Assembly: GCA_964617715.1 (NCBI GenBank)
Contig: CAZTZN010000257.1
Span: 1-5,846 of the forward strand
From: JALGVA01 sp964617715
GTDB taxonomy: Bacteria; Armatimonadota; Zipacnadia; Zipacnadales; UBA5352
Direction: 5' to 3'
DNA: 5,846 bases
Program-made: the position numbers and the translations under genes
Shown here: positions 5,376 through 5,846 of the stretch, in pieces
Position numbering within the stretch: position 1 is the stretch's first letter
Layout of the letters: each line of letters starts with the position of its first letter
Notes under the pieces: model-generated
What the model was told of the DNA's origin: nothing
Databases searched by the model: none
What the model saw: the letters and a program-made list of their open reading frames with translations, nothing else

Positions 5376-5846
5376 CGATCGCGGTTGCATCACCGGTCCG
5401 GGCAACCTCCTCACCGTCGCGCGGAGTGCGGACCTGGCTGGCTGCGACAATGGTCAGCACCGACAGCGCCGCGGCTCCCACGAACACCCACTCATACCCG
5501 AACACGTCCCATACGTACTTGCCGCCGATGAACGGCACAAGCATGGAGACCGCGTGGTTGAGCGTGATGCCCATCGACAGCGACGGCGATACATCCGCCG
5601 GCCCCTCGGCGATCTTCGCCAGGTAGGCACTGCGCGCGTTCTCGACGCCGAAAAGAAGCTGATCCATGACGTAGCACCCGTAGAGCACCCATACCGCCCA
5701 GCCCTCAGGCAGGCCCAGCCGGTTCGCAAAGGCGTAGCCCAGACAGATCAACACCAGTGCCGTCCCATCCGCCATCAGCACGCGTCGCTCTCCCCGACCA
5801 CCACCGCGATGAGCATGGGCACCAGCACCGCGAGCGCCACCTCCAT
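5353..5846 (-). CDS. MFS transporter, C-terminal part, probably frameshifted
   Basis: The uninterrupted part (GTG 5781 to stop 5355-5353, 142 residues) resembles the last helices of a major facilitator superfamily permease. It has membrane segments at about 5-21, 27-46, 68-88 and 94-115, a cytoplasmic loop ENARSAYLAKIAE (47-59), and a charged tail. It is too short for a whole transporter (about 400 residues, 12 helices). Upstream in its own frame the translation is an unlikely Gly/Arg-rich string, whereas the neighbouring frame at 5846-5778 gives a good membrane helix, EVALAVLVPMLIAVVVGE, and then stops at TGA. One extra base near 5792-5795 would join both into a normal transporter helix and loop. 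The gene continues beyond the window. The substrate cannot be assigned. The 3' end overlaps folC, suggesting one transcript. It is either a pseudogene, a sequencing error, or an unusual split gene. Confidence 0.7.
   Translation of the reverse strand, partial: GGGARGAGAHAHRGGGRGERRVLMADGTALVLICLGYAFANRLGLPEGWAVWVLYGCYVMDQLLFGVENARSAYLAKIAEGPADVSPSLSMGITLNHAVSMLVPFIGGKYVWDVFGYEWVFVGAAALSVLTIVAASQVRTPRDGEEVARTGDATAIDDLPAGG
5792..5795 (-). other. Probable one-base frameshift in the MFS gene
   Basis: A run of four G on the minus strand lies just where membrane-protein coding changes frame. With five G the reading would be VVVGGERRVLMADG, which connects the upstream helix to the downstream part. 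With four G the upstream frame ends at TGA (5777-5775), which overlaps an ATG of the downstream frame (TGATG). A homopolymer length error is the simplest reading; a true frameshift mutation or a coupled split gene are alternatives. Confidence 0.5.

Overview
The window is GC-rich bacterial DNA in which every convincing gene lies on the minus strand. It holds two gene sets separated by about 570 bases of less GC-rich, hairpin-rich sequence. I could not place the organism. The flagellar-type genes are divergent and have a simplified domain make-up, which suggests a lineage far from the enteric model rather than a typical proteobacterium, but this is inference.

Reading in the direction of transcription (high to low coordinates), the window opens with the C-terminal part of a major facilitator superfamily transporter. 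Its upstream part appears to be in another frame (probable one-base frameshift near 5792). Its 3' end overlaps folC, the folylpolyglutamate/dihydrofolate synthase gene, so the two are probably co-transcribed.

Between folC and the next operon (3446-4013) no gene is convincing. This stretch holds a near-consensus sigma-70 promoter on the minus strand (TTGACT, 17 bases, TATACT). Downstream of it come an 11-bp inverted repeat, a 64-base inverted-repeat block that can fold as a three-way junction, and a 15-bp GC-rich hairpin followed by ATTTTGTT that looks like an intrinsic terminator. Together these suggest a structured non-coding RNA of about 225 nt, or a terminated leader. Some base-pairing evidence favours the plus strand instead.

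The second set is a tightly packed operon: a hybrid FliF/FliG-like membrane protein, fliH, fliI, fliJ and the start of an unrecognised gene that runs off the window. The first three genes are linked by 4-base ATGA/GTGA overlaps, and fliJ overlaps fliI by 23 bases. FliI, FliH and FliJ form the ATPase complex of flagellar/type III export. The first gene is the most unusual item. It has a cleavable-looking signal peptide, one ring-building domain like the second one of FliF/SctJ, one transmembrane helix, and a cytoplasmic segment resembling the middle domain of the switch protein FliG. It lacks the other FliF domains and the FliG torque domain, so it looks like a reduced basal-body ring fused to part of a switch protein.
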